NCBI GenBank assembly: GCA_031127185.1
Contig: JARIET010000005.1
Coordinates: forward strand, 1 to 21,331
Direction: 5' to 3'
DNA length: 21,331 bases
DNA from: Gemmatimonadota bacterium
Lineage (GTDB): Bacteria > Gemmatimonadota > Gemmatimonadetes > Gemmatimonadales > Gemmatimonadaceae
Of this stretch, positions 1 through 9,900 are shown piece after piece. How positions within the stretch are numbered: position 1 is the first letter of the stretch; each line of letters starts with the position of its first letter. The notes beneath the pieces were generated by a model. The model searched no databases and was not told where the DNA came from. It saw only the letters and a list, made by a program, of their open reading frames with translations. Made by a program: the position numbers and the translations under genes.

Positions 1-1753
1 GAGCCGAACCGCGAACGACGAGGACCGGAGTCCACGAATTGCCGCCGTCGGTGGACGCGTCAACTTGCCCAGACGGGTACGGACTGAACCCGTTTCCCAG
101 GTAGAGTGTCCAGAAGACAAGGGAGACGGTGTCCGATTCAACCGGTACCGTCACGGGTACGGTTGTCAGGGTGCCGCCCGTGCCAAACCACGACCGTGTC
201 CCGTTGCGAACGAACACGGAATCGCGGGAAAAACTCCGGGCCGTCCACGCTGGGTCACCCGGTTCCGCGCCGGAGATGGTGAGCAGACGGAAACTTGCCG
301 TGCGGCCGCCCGCGGTAATGGAGAATGTCGAAGGACGACTCGCGACGCGCGAGATGACGCGTCGCGTGAATTTTCCGCCAGCCGCGCTATCAATGCGAAA
401 CGTGAACGCCGAACCTGCGCTTATGCTCGCACCGGGCGCCTCGGACGCCGGAAGCGTCGCACGGATTTCCGGGCTTACGCTTTCCAGGGTGAGCCGGTCC
501 ACACCATTCCCCCGGGCGGCGTTCCGGAAGTTGACTGGGTCGCGGGCCGCGTCCAGGAGATCAAGCGCAAAGGGCAGGTTGTCCTGAAAAAGCCGGTCGA
601 GCTGTACGTCATCGTCGGGAAACTCGAAGCCGTAAAAGCCCTGGAGTCCGTACCCGCTGCTGAGCTCCGGCGTGAATGTCAGCGCACCGAACCGCGTGGC
701 CGCAAACTCGGTGAATTCGCCATTCGTTGTATAGAGATTCCACCCGGGGCCTGGCGCATACTCCACGCGGCTCGACCCCGGGAGACGGTCACTGACGGCA
801 CTCTTCAAGTGAGTTCCGGCAAGTGCCTTGTACACGGGCCAGTCCGCCGGAAGTGCACCATAGACGCTGCCCGGAGGATAGATGATGAGGCCGGCAAAGG
901 TGTGATAGCTGACCGCAGCGACGGGCGGGTGCGCGGCGAGGAATGATTCGATGCTTCGCGTCTCAACCTCCGACGCCGGCGACGTTCCCCGGAAAATCTC
1001 GGACGCTGCCTCGCCGGATGATCCCTGGTTGTCGAGTCCCCAGGACACCGTGTGATTGCGGTTCATGTCCACGCCGATATTTCCATTTGCCTGTGGCGAG
1101 CGTGTCTTGCGCCACAATCGTTCGTTCGTAAACGTGTACTGGTAGCCATCGGGATTGGCGACGGGAATCACCCAGATATCACGCGACTGCGCCAGCGAGT
1201 CGCGGCGCGCATCGGTTCCCGGCGGTGCGGCGAGAAATCGCACAAGGCGCAGTGCCATTTCCGTGGCTGCCCATTCTCTCGCGTGGTAAGTGGCGATGAA
1301 GATCACGTTTGGCCGCTGCGGGCTGTCGCCGGCCTGGCCGACCTTGAGCGCGAATATGGGGCGCCCCTCGTACGACCTGCCGATGGTGTCCACGTGCACG
1401 CGCGAGTTGGAGCGCGTGAGCGAATCCACCCAGCTCCGTATGCCACGCACCGGGTCGTCATATGGTCGGTAGATGACCGGCGCGGCCGCGGCACTGGCCA
1501 GGGATGGACGGCGGCTGAGTTCGGCGAAGCGCAGGCCCAGCGCCTCGAGCCGCGTCCGATCACGCGGCGACGCCACGACGAGCACGCCACTGGGTTCGAC
1601 CGCGACGACATCGAAGCCGAGCCGTGTCAGCGAATCGGCCCGAATCCCATCGACGCGCAGGGTGCGGTACTGCGCTGTGGCAGTCTGCGGCACGCCGATT
1701 GCGACGGCGATCAGGGCCACGGCGGCGATGGCGCCCCGCCTCCGCAGCGTCAC
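1..1753 (-). CDS. Secreted M14-family zinc carboxypeptidase (3' end cut by window)
   Basis: A metallo-carboxypeptidase that should remove C-terminal residues from peptides outside the cytoplasm. The GTG start at 1753 overlaps the stop of the upstream gene (GTGA). Residues 1-28 form a signal peptide: a basic start, a hydrophobic stretch and a TATAQ-like cleavage site. A propeptide-like segment runs to about residue 95. The catalytic domain shows HAREW (H158 and E161, zinc ligands), MNRN (R232, substrate carboxylate binding), SYHTF (H284, third zinc ligand) and FTPEL (E363, catalytic glutamate), so all key M14 residues are present. NPDGY, typical of the family, is also seen. Past about residue 400 comes a beta-rich tail with VFWTLYLG and STDGGNSW, resembling the immune-inhibitor-A/MAM-like sandwich of some secreted peptidases. 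The frame is open to base 1 after about 584 codons, so the C terminus is missing. It is the last gene of a four-gene overlapping string. Substrate preference cannot be read. Confidence 0.93.
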   Translation of the reverse strand, partial: MTLRRRGAIAAVALIAVAIGVPQTATAQYRTLRVDGIRADSLTRLGFDVVAVEPSGVLVVASPRDRTRLEALGLRFAELSRRPSLASAAAAPVIYRPYDDPVRGIRSWVDSLTRSNSRVHVDTIGRSYEGRPIFALKVGQAGDSPQRPNVIFIATYHAREWAATEMALRLVRFLAAPPGTDARRDSLAQSRDIWVIPVANPDGYQYTFTNERLWRKTRSPQANGNIGVDMNRNHTVSWGLDNQGSSGEAASEIFRGTSPASEVETRSIESFLAAHPPVAAVSYHTFAGLIIYPPGSVYGALPADWPVYKALAGTHLKSAVSDRLPGSSRVEYAPGPGWNLYTTNGEFTEFAATRFGALTFTPELSSGYGLQGFYGFEFPDDDVQLDRLFQDNLPFALDLLDAARDPVNFRNAARGNGVDRLTLESVSPEIRATLPASEAPGASISAGSAFTFRIDSAAGGKFTRRVISRVASRPSTFSITAGGRTASFRLLTISGAEPGDPAWTARSFSRDSVFVRNGTRSWFGTGGTLTTVPVTVPVESDTVSLVFWTLYLGNGFSPYPSGQVDASTDGGNSWTPVLVVRGSA

Positions 1754-2244
1754 GCCGGCCGCCGCCGCGGCGCAACTTCGTCCAGCACCAGCCAGAGTTG
1801 GTCAACCGCGTCGAACAGCATCTGCACGGCGTTGCACCACAGCCCCCACCGTGCGGCGCGCGCGTCGGCTGGCGCCGCGCGAAGCGCCGCAGCGGCCACT
1901 GCCAACTCGGCCAGCGCGGCGAGGGCCGGAGCCGCACGTTCTTCTATTCGCGCGGAATAGGCGCGCGCCCGCGCCGGATCAGCCCCGGCCCGGTCGGCAG
2001 CGATCGCTTCCACTGCTTCAAGCAGCGAGCGCCGCAGCCGATCGGCGTCAAACGCGGCCGCCCTGGCCTCGGGTGCAAGCACTCGCACGGCCGACCGACG
2101 CGCGGCGACGAGCGGGCCGAATATCAAATCGTGCTCGCGCGTCCCCAAGGCACGCACGGAGGCGAATCCCCGCAGTGACCGCGTGAATTCCGGAAGCGCG
2201 AGGCGCACCGGGTCCTGATCCGCCCTCGCCTGCGGCTCAGACAT
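1750..2244 (-). CDS. Hypothetical protein, 164 residues, alanine-rich helical
   Basis: I do not recognise this protein. It is alanine- and arginine-rich and reads as mostly alpha-helical, with no signal peptide, membrane segment, cysteine motif or catalytic signature. A central helical stretch (about residues 60-125) is followed by WGLWCNAVQMLFDAVDQLW, an amphipathic helix with conserved-looking tryptophans. That feature, and the tight coupling on both sides, argue it is a real gene rather than a spurious frame. Its ATG at 2244 overlaps the end of the HAD gene by 8 bases, and its TGA overlaps the GTG of the carboxypeptidase by 4. It may be a lineage-specific helical bundle protein. No function is proposed. 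Confidence 0.75.
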   Translation of the reverse strand: MSEPQARADQDPVRLALPEFTRSLRGFASVRALGTREHDLIFGPLVAARRSAVRVLAPEARAAAFDADRLRRSLLEAVEAIAADRAGADPARARAYSARIEERAAPALAALAELAVAAAALRAAPADARAARWGLWCNAVQMLFDAVDQLWLVLDEVAPRRRPA

Positions 2245-2947
2245 TCAGGATGGCTTCGAGGACCACGGGAGTGTCGGCGAGATCCTCAAGCACGAGGTGT
2301 GCGCCGGTTTCGCGCAATTGTCCGGAAGTGTAGTTGCCCGTGGCGACGGCGATTGTCCGCGCGCCGATGGCCAGCCCGCATTCCACGTCTGCCGGAGTGT
2401 CGCCGATCACGACGCAGCTTGCGCCGGCCACCTCCCGCTGGAGGTGTTGAGCGGCCCGCTCGCGTGCAATCGCCGCGAGCACCGGACGATCCTCGTGGTC
2501 GCTTCCAAACGCGCCTATGGAAAATCGGGCGGGATCGACCTTTGCCGCACGCAACTTGCGATCAGCGCCTTGGATAAGATTGCCTGTCAAAAGGCCCAGC
2601 AGGACGGCGTCGTGCCCTTCACAGGCGTCGAGAATCGCGCCGACGCCTGGCAGCAGGAACGTGGGCTCGTGTTCTGCGGCCGAGAGTTCGGATTCGAGCG
2701 ACGAGAGGTACAGATCGAGGATTGCCGGCATATGCCGGTTGACGTCGGCGTCGGAGAATCCGTTGGTGCGCAGCGCTTCGCGCACGATCTGCCGGTCGGT
2801 CTTGCCGGCGTAGTGCTGCCCACCCGGCCCCGGTGTGCCGGTCACATCCAGCAGCGCGCGTTCCATCGCGCGGCGCCCTGCCCCGTGCGCGAGCAGGATC
2901 GTGCCATCGATATCAAAGAGCGCGACGCGCATCGATCCACTGGTCAT
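2237..2947 (-). CDS. HAD-superfamily hydrolase, phosphoglycolate-phosphatase-like
   Basis: A 236-residue cytoplasmic phosphatase of the haloacid dehalogenase superfamily. Motif I is FDIDGT (D12 nucleophile, D14 acid/base), motif II LLTGN (T121), the motif III lysine is probably K131, and motif IV is IGDTPADVECG (D183 and D187, Mg2+ binding). The helical cap between motifs I and II (about residues 20-95) is the C1 type seen in phosphoglycolate phosphatase and beta-phosphoglucomutase. Such enzymes hydrolyse small phosphate esters; the substrate cannot be assigned. The ATG at 2947 follows the TAG of the transporter gene directly. A second ATG at 2932 (residue 6) lies just before motif I and would also give a complete enzyme; neither has a strong ribosome binding site. 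The gene overlaps the next one by 8 bases. Confidence 0.9.
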   Translation of the reverse strand: MTSGSMRVALFDIDGTILLAHGAGRRAMERALLDVTGTPGPGGQHYAGKTDRQIVREALRTNGFSDADVNRHMPAILDLYLSSLESELSAAEHEPTFLLPGVGAILDACEGHDAVLLGLLTGNLIQGADRKLRAAKVDPARFSIGAFGSDHEDRPVLAAIARERAAQHLQREVAGASCVVIGDTPADVECGLAIGARTIAVATGNYTSGQLRETGAHLVLEDLADTPVVLEAILNV

Positions 2948-3892
2948 CTATTCACCATGCGCCGGCTCGGCGCTTTGATCACTGCGCGTGAGGAGGAGTC
3001 CACCCATCACGGCCACCGATCCGGTGACTTGCCAGACGGTGGGCCGTTCACCAAGCAGCGGCCACGCGGCCAGCAGCGCGATCGCCGGCTGCAGTTGCGC
3101 AAACATCGCGGTGCGCGTGGAACCGATGACCCGCACGCCGCGGTACCAGAATAGATAGGCCAATCCGATCGCGCCGATCCCGGAGTAAAGCACGGCACCC
3201 CAGGTGAGCGGGGTGATTGCCGCGAAGTCCGTGCGCGCCAGTGCCGGCGCCGCGACCACCAGGATAGGCAGCGTCCCGCCAAGCAGCGTCCAGGCGGCGA
3301 TGTGCACGCCCTCGATCCGCTTGGTGAAGTCCCGCAGAAACGTGGTATAAAACGCCCAGGCCACGACCGAACGGAGAATCAACAGGTCACCGAGCACGTG
3401 CGCGTCTCCCGAGGCGTCGCTGCGCGCCGACCCGAGCACCACAACGGCGATTCCGATGAACGACATGCCGATGCCCATCACCGCGCGCTGCGATATGCGC
3501 TCCACGCCGTATGCCCGGCCGACGATGGCGATCACCGCCGGGCTGGCCGCCACGACGAGAGCGGCAGTGCCGGCACGGGTCAGCGCGAGTCCATTGATGA
3601 ACAGGCCCTGATAGACACCGTGGCCCAGGATTCCGAGCAGCATCAGGCGACCGATGTCGGGGCGCGATGGTATTGGCGCGATCGCGACGGCAAGGCCCAG
3701 GAGCACGATCGTTCCGACCGCCATCCGGATGGCGTTGTAGGCGATGGGCTCAACGACGGTCGTCCCGTATTTCAGGACCGCGAAGTTGAGTCCCCAGATG
3801 AGTGCCATCACCAGCAAGCCGACCTCGGTAAGGAGGACGCTGCGGCGGTGCGCCGCGATGGACGCGGCGTTGGACGCGGCCGGGGCGGTCAT
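2948..3892 (-). CDS. EamA/DMT-superfamily transporter
   Basis: A 314-residue inner-membrane protein with about ten hydrophobic helices in two repeats of five, the layout of the drug/metabolite transporter superfamily. The first helix carries ALIWGLNF, the usual W-G-x-N-F signature of the first EamA half. The second half ends with QPAIALLAAWPLLGER, matching the P-x-x-A-x-L-x-A-x-x-x-L-x-E pattern before the last helix. The family exports or imports small metabolites such as amino acids, nucleosides or cofactors; substrate cannot be inferred. It heads the four-gene block with the HAD hydrolase, the 164-residue protein and the carboxypeptidase. A promoter should lie in the 37-base gap shared with the divergent gene at 3930. 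The ATG at 3892 has no evident Shine-Dalgarno sequence. Confidence 0.92.
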   Translation of the reverse strand: MTAPAASNAASIAAHRRSVLLTEVGLLVMALIWGLNFAVLKYGTTVVEPIAYNAIRMAVGTIVLLGLAVAIAPIPSRPDIGRLMLLGILGHGVYQGLFINGLALTRAGTAALVVAASPAVIAIVGRAYGVERISQRAVMGIGMSFIGIAVVVLGSARSDASGDAHVLGDLLILRSVVAWAFYTTFLRDFTKRIEGVHIAAWTLLGGTLPILVVAAPALARTDFAAITPLTWGAVLYSGIGAIGLAYLFWYRGVRVIGSTRTAMFAQLQPAIALLAAWPLLGERPTVWQVTGSVAVMGGLLLTRSDQSAEPAHGE

Positions 3893-3898
3893 CCGTGG

Positions 3899-3904
3899 AA
3901 ATTA
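3899..3904 (-). promoter_or_regulatory. Candidate -10 element for the transporter block
   Basis: On the minus strand TAATTT sits six bases before the ATG at 3892, with no recognisable -35 at 16-18 bases. Transcription would then begin at or next to the start codon, giving a leaderless mRNA. GATAAT, overlapping it at 3906-3901, is an alternative -10. Short AT-rich hexamers arise by chance, but this is among the few AT-rich patches in the gap. Confidence 0.35.
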
Positions 3905-3917
3905 TCGTGCCGACCGG

Positions 3918-3923
3918 TAGTTT
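3918..3923 (+). promoter_or_regulatory. Candidate -10 element for the DUF6941-like gene
   Basis: TAGTTT lies exactly six bases before the ATG at 3930, mirroring the TAATTT on the other strand six bases before the divergent start. No -35 and no Shine-Dalgarno sequence are visible. The placement suits a leaderless transcript; experimental start-site data would be needed to confirm it. Confidence 0.35.
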
Positions 3924-3929
3924 GCCCTG

Positions 3930-4352
3930 ATGCACATCTCGTTTGCCCTTTTCGCCGACGCGGCCAACCTGTCGCAGGAAGGAAAGCTCAACGTCCTTGG
4001 CGTGTTCGACGCGCTCCAGGTTGGGGCCCTGCCTGCCGTGCACCCCCGAGCTACACTTGTGGTGCGCCTCAAGGCCGACCACGAGGACGTGGGGGTTCAT
4101 GGCCTGTCGTTCGGATGGGTGGGCCCGAATGGTGACGAGATCTGGTCATCATCGGGCGAGGTGGAGGTCGGCAACCCGCCGCCCGGGGCGTTTGAGGTGG
4201 ATATCCCCGTGATTGCGGCCATCGATCTGCCCATCCAGCAGGCGGGGACGCACACCATGCGCATTGAGCTCGACGGTGAACTCCGGTCCGAGCTGTACCT
4301 GCATGTCCGGCTCGGCACGCCGACGCCGCCGGTGCACGGCTTGGTGAGCTGA
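3930..4352 (+). CDS. DUF6941-like small beta-rich protein
   Basis: A 140-residue protein that resembles, from memory, the uncharacterised family listed as DUF6941. Features I associate with that family are the opening MHISFALFADAAN, the following GKLNVLGVFD, and alternating beta strands ending in LYLHVRL. No signal peptide, membrane segment or catalytic motif is seen, so it is probably a cytoplasmic beta sandwich; the family role is unknown. It stands alone: divergent from the transporter block upstream (37-base gap) and convergent with the P1 peptidase gene downstream (7 bases between stop codons). The single ATG at 3930 gives the family-type start. The family assignment is less certain than the reality of the gene. 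Confidence 0.78.
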   Translation: MHISFALFADAANLSQEGKLNVLGVFDALQVGALPAVHPRATLVVRLKADHEDVGVHGLSFGWVGPNGDEIWSSSGEVEVGNPPPGAFEVDIPVIAAIDLPIQQAGTHTMRIELDGELRSELYLHVRLGTPTPPVHGLVS

Positions 4353-4359
4353 GCCGAGT

Positions 4360-5328
4360 TTAGTCGGCCAAACCTGGAACGCCGTCGCGACCCCTGGCCT
4401 GCTGCACGGCGCGCACAATCGCGTCCTCGAGCGCCGCGGTCGCCGCCATCTCGGCCCGGACCAGATCGGCGGGTGCTGCGAGCGGCGCCTCACTGGGACA
4501 GGCCGCAAACACAACGTCGCCGTCGTAGCTCGTTCCCGACGGTCCAATGCGACGCGCGAGCGCGGCGCTCGCGGCCCGCGCAATGCGGTTCAGGTCCACC
4601 TTGCTGAAGCCGCAGTTCAGTGCGACGACGGCGATGGTCGTGTTGGCGCCGGGATCAACAAAGAGTCCGCGGGCCATCCCCACTTGCTCGGAGTCGGCAA
4701 TCCCGCCGCGCGGGTCCCGCGGGCCGGCGATGATCCTTCCGTCGCGGTCGCGGATGTGCCCAACGGCATTCACCACGGCGATGGCGGTCGCGGCGAGACC
4801 TTTGCCGGCAAAGCCCACGCCGAGCCCGCCCTTCATGGCATGCGCAGGTCCGTAGAGCTTGCCGACGGTGCATCCCGTGCCCGCGCCCACGCTTCCCTCG
4901 GCCCACCCGGACGCCGTCGCCGACTCGCAGGCGGCGTAGGCCATGTCTGGTGTTGGACGCGACGAGAACTTGCCCAGGGGCGCCAGATCGAACACCACGG
5001 CGGCGGGCACGATCGGGACTACGCCGTAGGCGATGGCATAGCCGCGGTTCCGCTCTTCCATCCAGCGCATCACGCCGGCGGCGGCGTCGAGGCCGTAGGC
5101 ACTCCCGCCTGTGAGAAGGATCGCATCAACGCGATCGTTGGAGGCCACCGGATCGAGGAGCGCGAACTCGCGCGTGGCGGTCGCGCGCCCGAAGGCAAAT
5201 GCGCTGGCGCGAAGCGAACCAGTTGCCGCCATCACGACGGTACATCCGGTCGCACCGGCCGGGTCGGACGCATGACCAACCGCGATGCCGAATCCGCCGC
5301 CCGCGATGTCCGCGTCGTTCGGATTCAC
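4360..5328 (-). CDS. P1-family peptidase (S58, DmpA/NylC-type autoprocessing hydrolase)
   Basis: A 322-residue N-terminal-nucleophile hydrolase of the DmpA/BapA/NylC fold, whose members act as aminopeptidases, beta-aminopeptidases or amide hydrolases. Family marks are LLTGGSAYGLDAA (about 71-83), VPIVPAAVVFDL (104-115), GSVGAGTGCTVGK (145-157) and KGGLG (166-170). In this family the precursor cuts itself to expose a Ser or Thr nucleophile. Here GANTTIAVV places the likely cut between N229 and T230, the NylC-like arrangement, giving alpha and beta chains of about 229 and 93 residues. There is no signal peptide, so it is probably cytoplasmic. The GTG start at 5328 has AGGT at suitable spacing upstream. 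It is the last gene of the block C string, 19 bases after the zinc protein. Physiological substrate unknown. Confidence 0.9.
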   Translation of the reverse strand: MNPNDADIAGGGFGIAVGHASDPAGATGCTVVMAATGSLRASAFAFGRATATREFALLDPVASNDRVDAILLTGGSAYGLDAAAGVMRWMEERNRGYAIAYGVVPIVPAAVVFDLAPLGKFSSRPTPDMAYAACESATASGWAEGSVGAGTGCTVGKLYGPAHAMKGGLGVGFAGKGLAATAIAVVNAVGHIRDRDGRIIAGPRDPRGGIADSEQVGMARGLFVDPGANTTIAVVALNCGFSKVDLNRIARAASAALARRIGPSGTSYDGDVVFAACPSEAPLAAPADLVRAEMAATAALEDAIVRAVQQARGRDGVPGLAD

Positions 5329-5347
5329 GTGCGACCTGAACCACCAC

Positions 5348-5536
5348 TCACTGCGCTGCGGGCCTGGTGATGGGCCGGGGCGCGGTGTCGGCTTCCTGGC
5401 ATTTCTTGCAGAGCAGGACGCCGCGCATGTTGCACGGCTGGCAGATGAAGGTGCCGCAGCCCTGGCACGGATACCCCTCTGAGGCCCGTTCCTCGCGTCC
5501 GCACGCCCGGCATTCCATTGCGTCTGTTGCGGTCAT
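5348..5536 (-). CDS. Small zinc-binding protein with four CxxC motifs
   Basis: A 62-residue protein with eight cysteines in four CxxC pairs: C9/C12, C24/C27, C32/C35 and C43/C46. Their spacing suggests two zinc sites, possibly interleaved as in RING or treble-clef folds, or two stacked zinc ribbons. The proline-rich tail (residues 50-62) looks disordered. Proteins of this type usually bind protein or nucleic acid partners; no enzyme function is implied. The ATG at 5536 lies 26 bases after the response-regulator stop, preceded by a G-rich GGGGGCG that may act as a weak ribosome binding site. The stop is 19 bases before the P1 peptidase GTG, so the two are probably co-transcribed. Cysteine density and tight gene spacing support a real gene. 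Confidence 0.82.
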   Translation of the reverse strand: MTATDAMECRACGREERASEGYPCQGCGTFICQPCNMRGVLLCKKCQEADTAPRPITRPAAQ

Positions 5537-5562
5537 TGTCGCCCCCAGGTCAGGTGCACCGG

Positions 5563-6915
<1,353 letters not shown>

Positions 6916-6918
6916 CGG

Positions 6919-9900
6919 TCAGCGGGAAATTGCCAGGGTACCCGAAGAGCCCGGAGTCTTCACGTCGCGAACAGGAAGGTGAACGGTGAAAGTAGCGCCG
7001 TGCCCGGGCGGTGATGAGGCCTCAATGTGGCCTCCGTGCTCGCGCACAATGCCAAAGCTGATGGACAACCCGAGGCCTGTGCCGACGCCGCGCGGTTTGG
7101 TGGTATAGAACGGATTGAAGATGTGCGGCAGGTGCCCGGGCGCAATCCCGGGCCCGGTGTCCGTCACGCTGACGGCGATGTGGGACCCGCGCAGTTCGCT
7201 GCGCACCTCGATCCGCCGCTCCGGTCCACCTCGTGCCACCACGGCCTGCTCGGCATTGGAGAACAGGTTGATGAACACTTGCTGGAGCTGGAAGGGGTCT
7301 GCCGAGGCCAGCGGCAGTCCTTCGGCAAGCCGCACCACCAGTTCAATCTCCTGCATCCGGAGCGGATAGCGCCGCAGTTCCAGCGTATCCGTGATCACTT
7401 GATTGATGTCACTGGGGATGCGTTCGGTCGGGTTCTGGCGGGCGAATGTCAGCAGCTTACCGACGATACGCGCAGCACGACGCGCCTCGTTGACAATGGT
7501 GTCGGCCGAACGTCGCGCGTCAGTATCGTGCGCCACATCGGCCTGCAGGAGCTGGCCGTGTGCCATGATCCCCGTCAGCGGCGAGTTCACTTCATGTGCC
7601 ACGCCGCCGACGAGTTCCCCCAGCGCCGCGAGCTTGTCGCGGCGCGCGGCATGCTCGAACAGGGCCCGTTCTTCGGTGACATCGCGCAGGATGGCCAACA
7701 CGCCCGTCACGCGGTCGCGCTCCACCAGCGGTGCAGTGCTGACGCTGAGCACGGCGGGTATGCCGAGGTGCGAGATAAACCGTATCTCGCCGCGTCGGCG
7801 CGCACCGGTAACGGCTGCGGTGAAAAGCGGCCATACCGCCGTCCGCTGGTCTTCAGGGAGAAGGTCGGCGAAGTGCAGGTCGATGACCGCCCGCCGCGGC
7901 ATGCGCACGATGCGCCGGAACGAGCGATTGGCCGATGTGATCCGCCCCTCCTCATCCAGTGTACAGATGCCGTCCTCGGCCGACTCGACGAGGTTCGCAT
8001 AACGCGACTCCGCGCGCTCGAGCGCGGCCGCCTGCGCCCGGTGCTCCGTGACATCGCGGGCAATGCCGAGCACGCCGGTGATCGCGCCCTCGTGGGCCAC
8101 CGGGCTGAAGGAATACGCCATCAGTCGGAGCGAACCATCGCTGCGGCGCACGCGGCATTCGAATTGCGCCTGACGCCCGCTGAGCGCCGCTGCCAGCCAA
8201 TGCGACACAACCGCCTCGTCGGGCGGCTCGACCATTGTCAGGAGCCGCCGGCCGATGATCGCATCGCGCGGTAGTCCACAGACGCCCTCGCAGGCCGCGT
8301 TCCCCGACGTCAGCACTCCAGCGGCGTCGAGAGTGAAGATCGCATCGGCTGCCGTCTCAAAGAGGTTACGGTAACGCGAGTCGGCGGCGGCCATGGCAGT
8401 GCGCGCCAGCGCCTCGCCGGTCGAGTCGCGGAGCGACGCGACCACGCCGCTCACCATCCGTCCGCTGCGAATCGGCGCGAGACTCATTGACACCGTGCGG
8501 CGTTCGCCGTCTGGGCGCAGCACCTCGGCATCGGCACGCGTGGGCTCGCCGGCAAACGCCCGCAACACGGCGTCTTCCACGGTGTCGCGCATCGCGGGCG
8601 CGACCAGCACGGAGAGCCGGAGTCCGACCCCGCCAACCTCCCTGCCAAACAGCGTGCGTGACGCCTCGTTGGCGAACGTGGCGATACCGCTGGCATCTGT
8701 GATCACGATGGCATCGGTCGTTGAGTCCACTACGAGGCGATACCGCTCGGCGAGTGACAGAAACGATGTGACATCATCCACGGTCACCACGGCGCCGCCC
8801 TGCGGGTGCGGCGACGCGATCACTTCGAACACGCGCTCGCCCGATTCCGGCCGAAGAGTTCCACGGCCGACCACACGATTCAGGATCGCGACACCAATCG
8901 GATCGTCCGCCGACGGTGCGCGTGGAACTCCAAGGATTACCTCATAGAGCGAGTGCCCGTCGAGCCCGGTGTCGCCCGGTCGCCCCGCAATCGCCGCCAG
9001 TCGCGTGTTGTGCCTGAGAATGAAGCCATCCGCGTCCACCACGGCCATACCCCCGGCGATGGCGTCGAACGCCGAGCGAAGATCGCGTGTTGCGCCGTCC
9101 GCCTCTTCAAAGAGCCGCACCTTGACGACGGCGACAGCCAGCTGCGATGCCAGCCGCTCCAGGACGCGAACGTCATCGTCCGAAAAACCACCCGGCCGAT
9201 TGATGACGCTGAGCACACCAATCGGGCCGCCCGGAGTACGCATCGGTGCAGCCACGAAGTTCTCGACGTGCGCGAGCATCTGTATCGTCGCATTCACGCC
9301 CGTCTCCGGACGGATCGCGTTGACGATGATTGGACGGTCATCGAGCATGGCGCGACCGGTCACGCTGTCGACGGTGGGGAAATAGAGGCCCTGCGAAGGT
9401 GCACTACACCCGAGCGCTGCCACGATATGCAGGTAGTCCCCGCGAACGAGGGCGATGTCGGCGCCGTCGGCTCCGAGGATCGCCGCGGAGTGGCGCAACC
9501 CCAGGTGGAGCACCTCGCCAAGTCGCTGCGTGGTGCCAAGCGCGCGCGCCAGCTCAGCCAACGCCTCACTTTGACGCCGGTCGCGCAGACTTTCTGCCAG
9601 CACGGCGGATGTGCCCAATGACCCCGACGCCGTGGCGGCCAGTGTGGCCAGAAGCGCCTCGGCGTCGGCGATCCTGGCCTCCTGCACACCGTAGGCGACG
9701 ATCGCACCATCGGCACGATGTCCCATCCGGATTGGGACGGCGATCGCGACACTGCCATTGGCCCCGGCGCGCTGCGCCGCGCGACCGGTCTGCCCCGCCT
9801 CGAGCAGCGCGTCGAGCGCATCGGACGGGGGCGAGGCCATCGTTTCGTCGGCGCCCGCCCAGTGCGTCACACTTCCGGCCTCGTTGTCGGTCGCATCGCC

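Noticed and set aside
65-946. Open frame of 293 codons on the plus strand at the window start
   Set aside because: Antisense to the M14 carboxypeptidase, whose catalytic residues and beta-rich tail read cleanly on the minus strand.
4337-4356. Possible bidirectional terminator (CGGCT/AGCCG, 10-base loop) between the convergent stops
   Set aside because: The stem is only five base pairs with a long loop and no T-run; such pairs are common at this GC content.
7027-8274. Open frame of 415 codons on the plus strand
   Set aside because: Antisense to the PAS and kinase core of the histidine kinase; no motif of its own.
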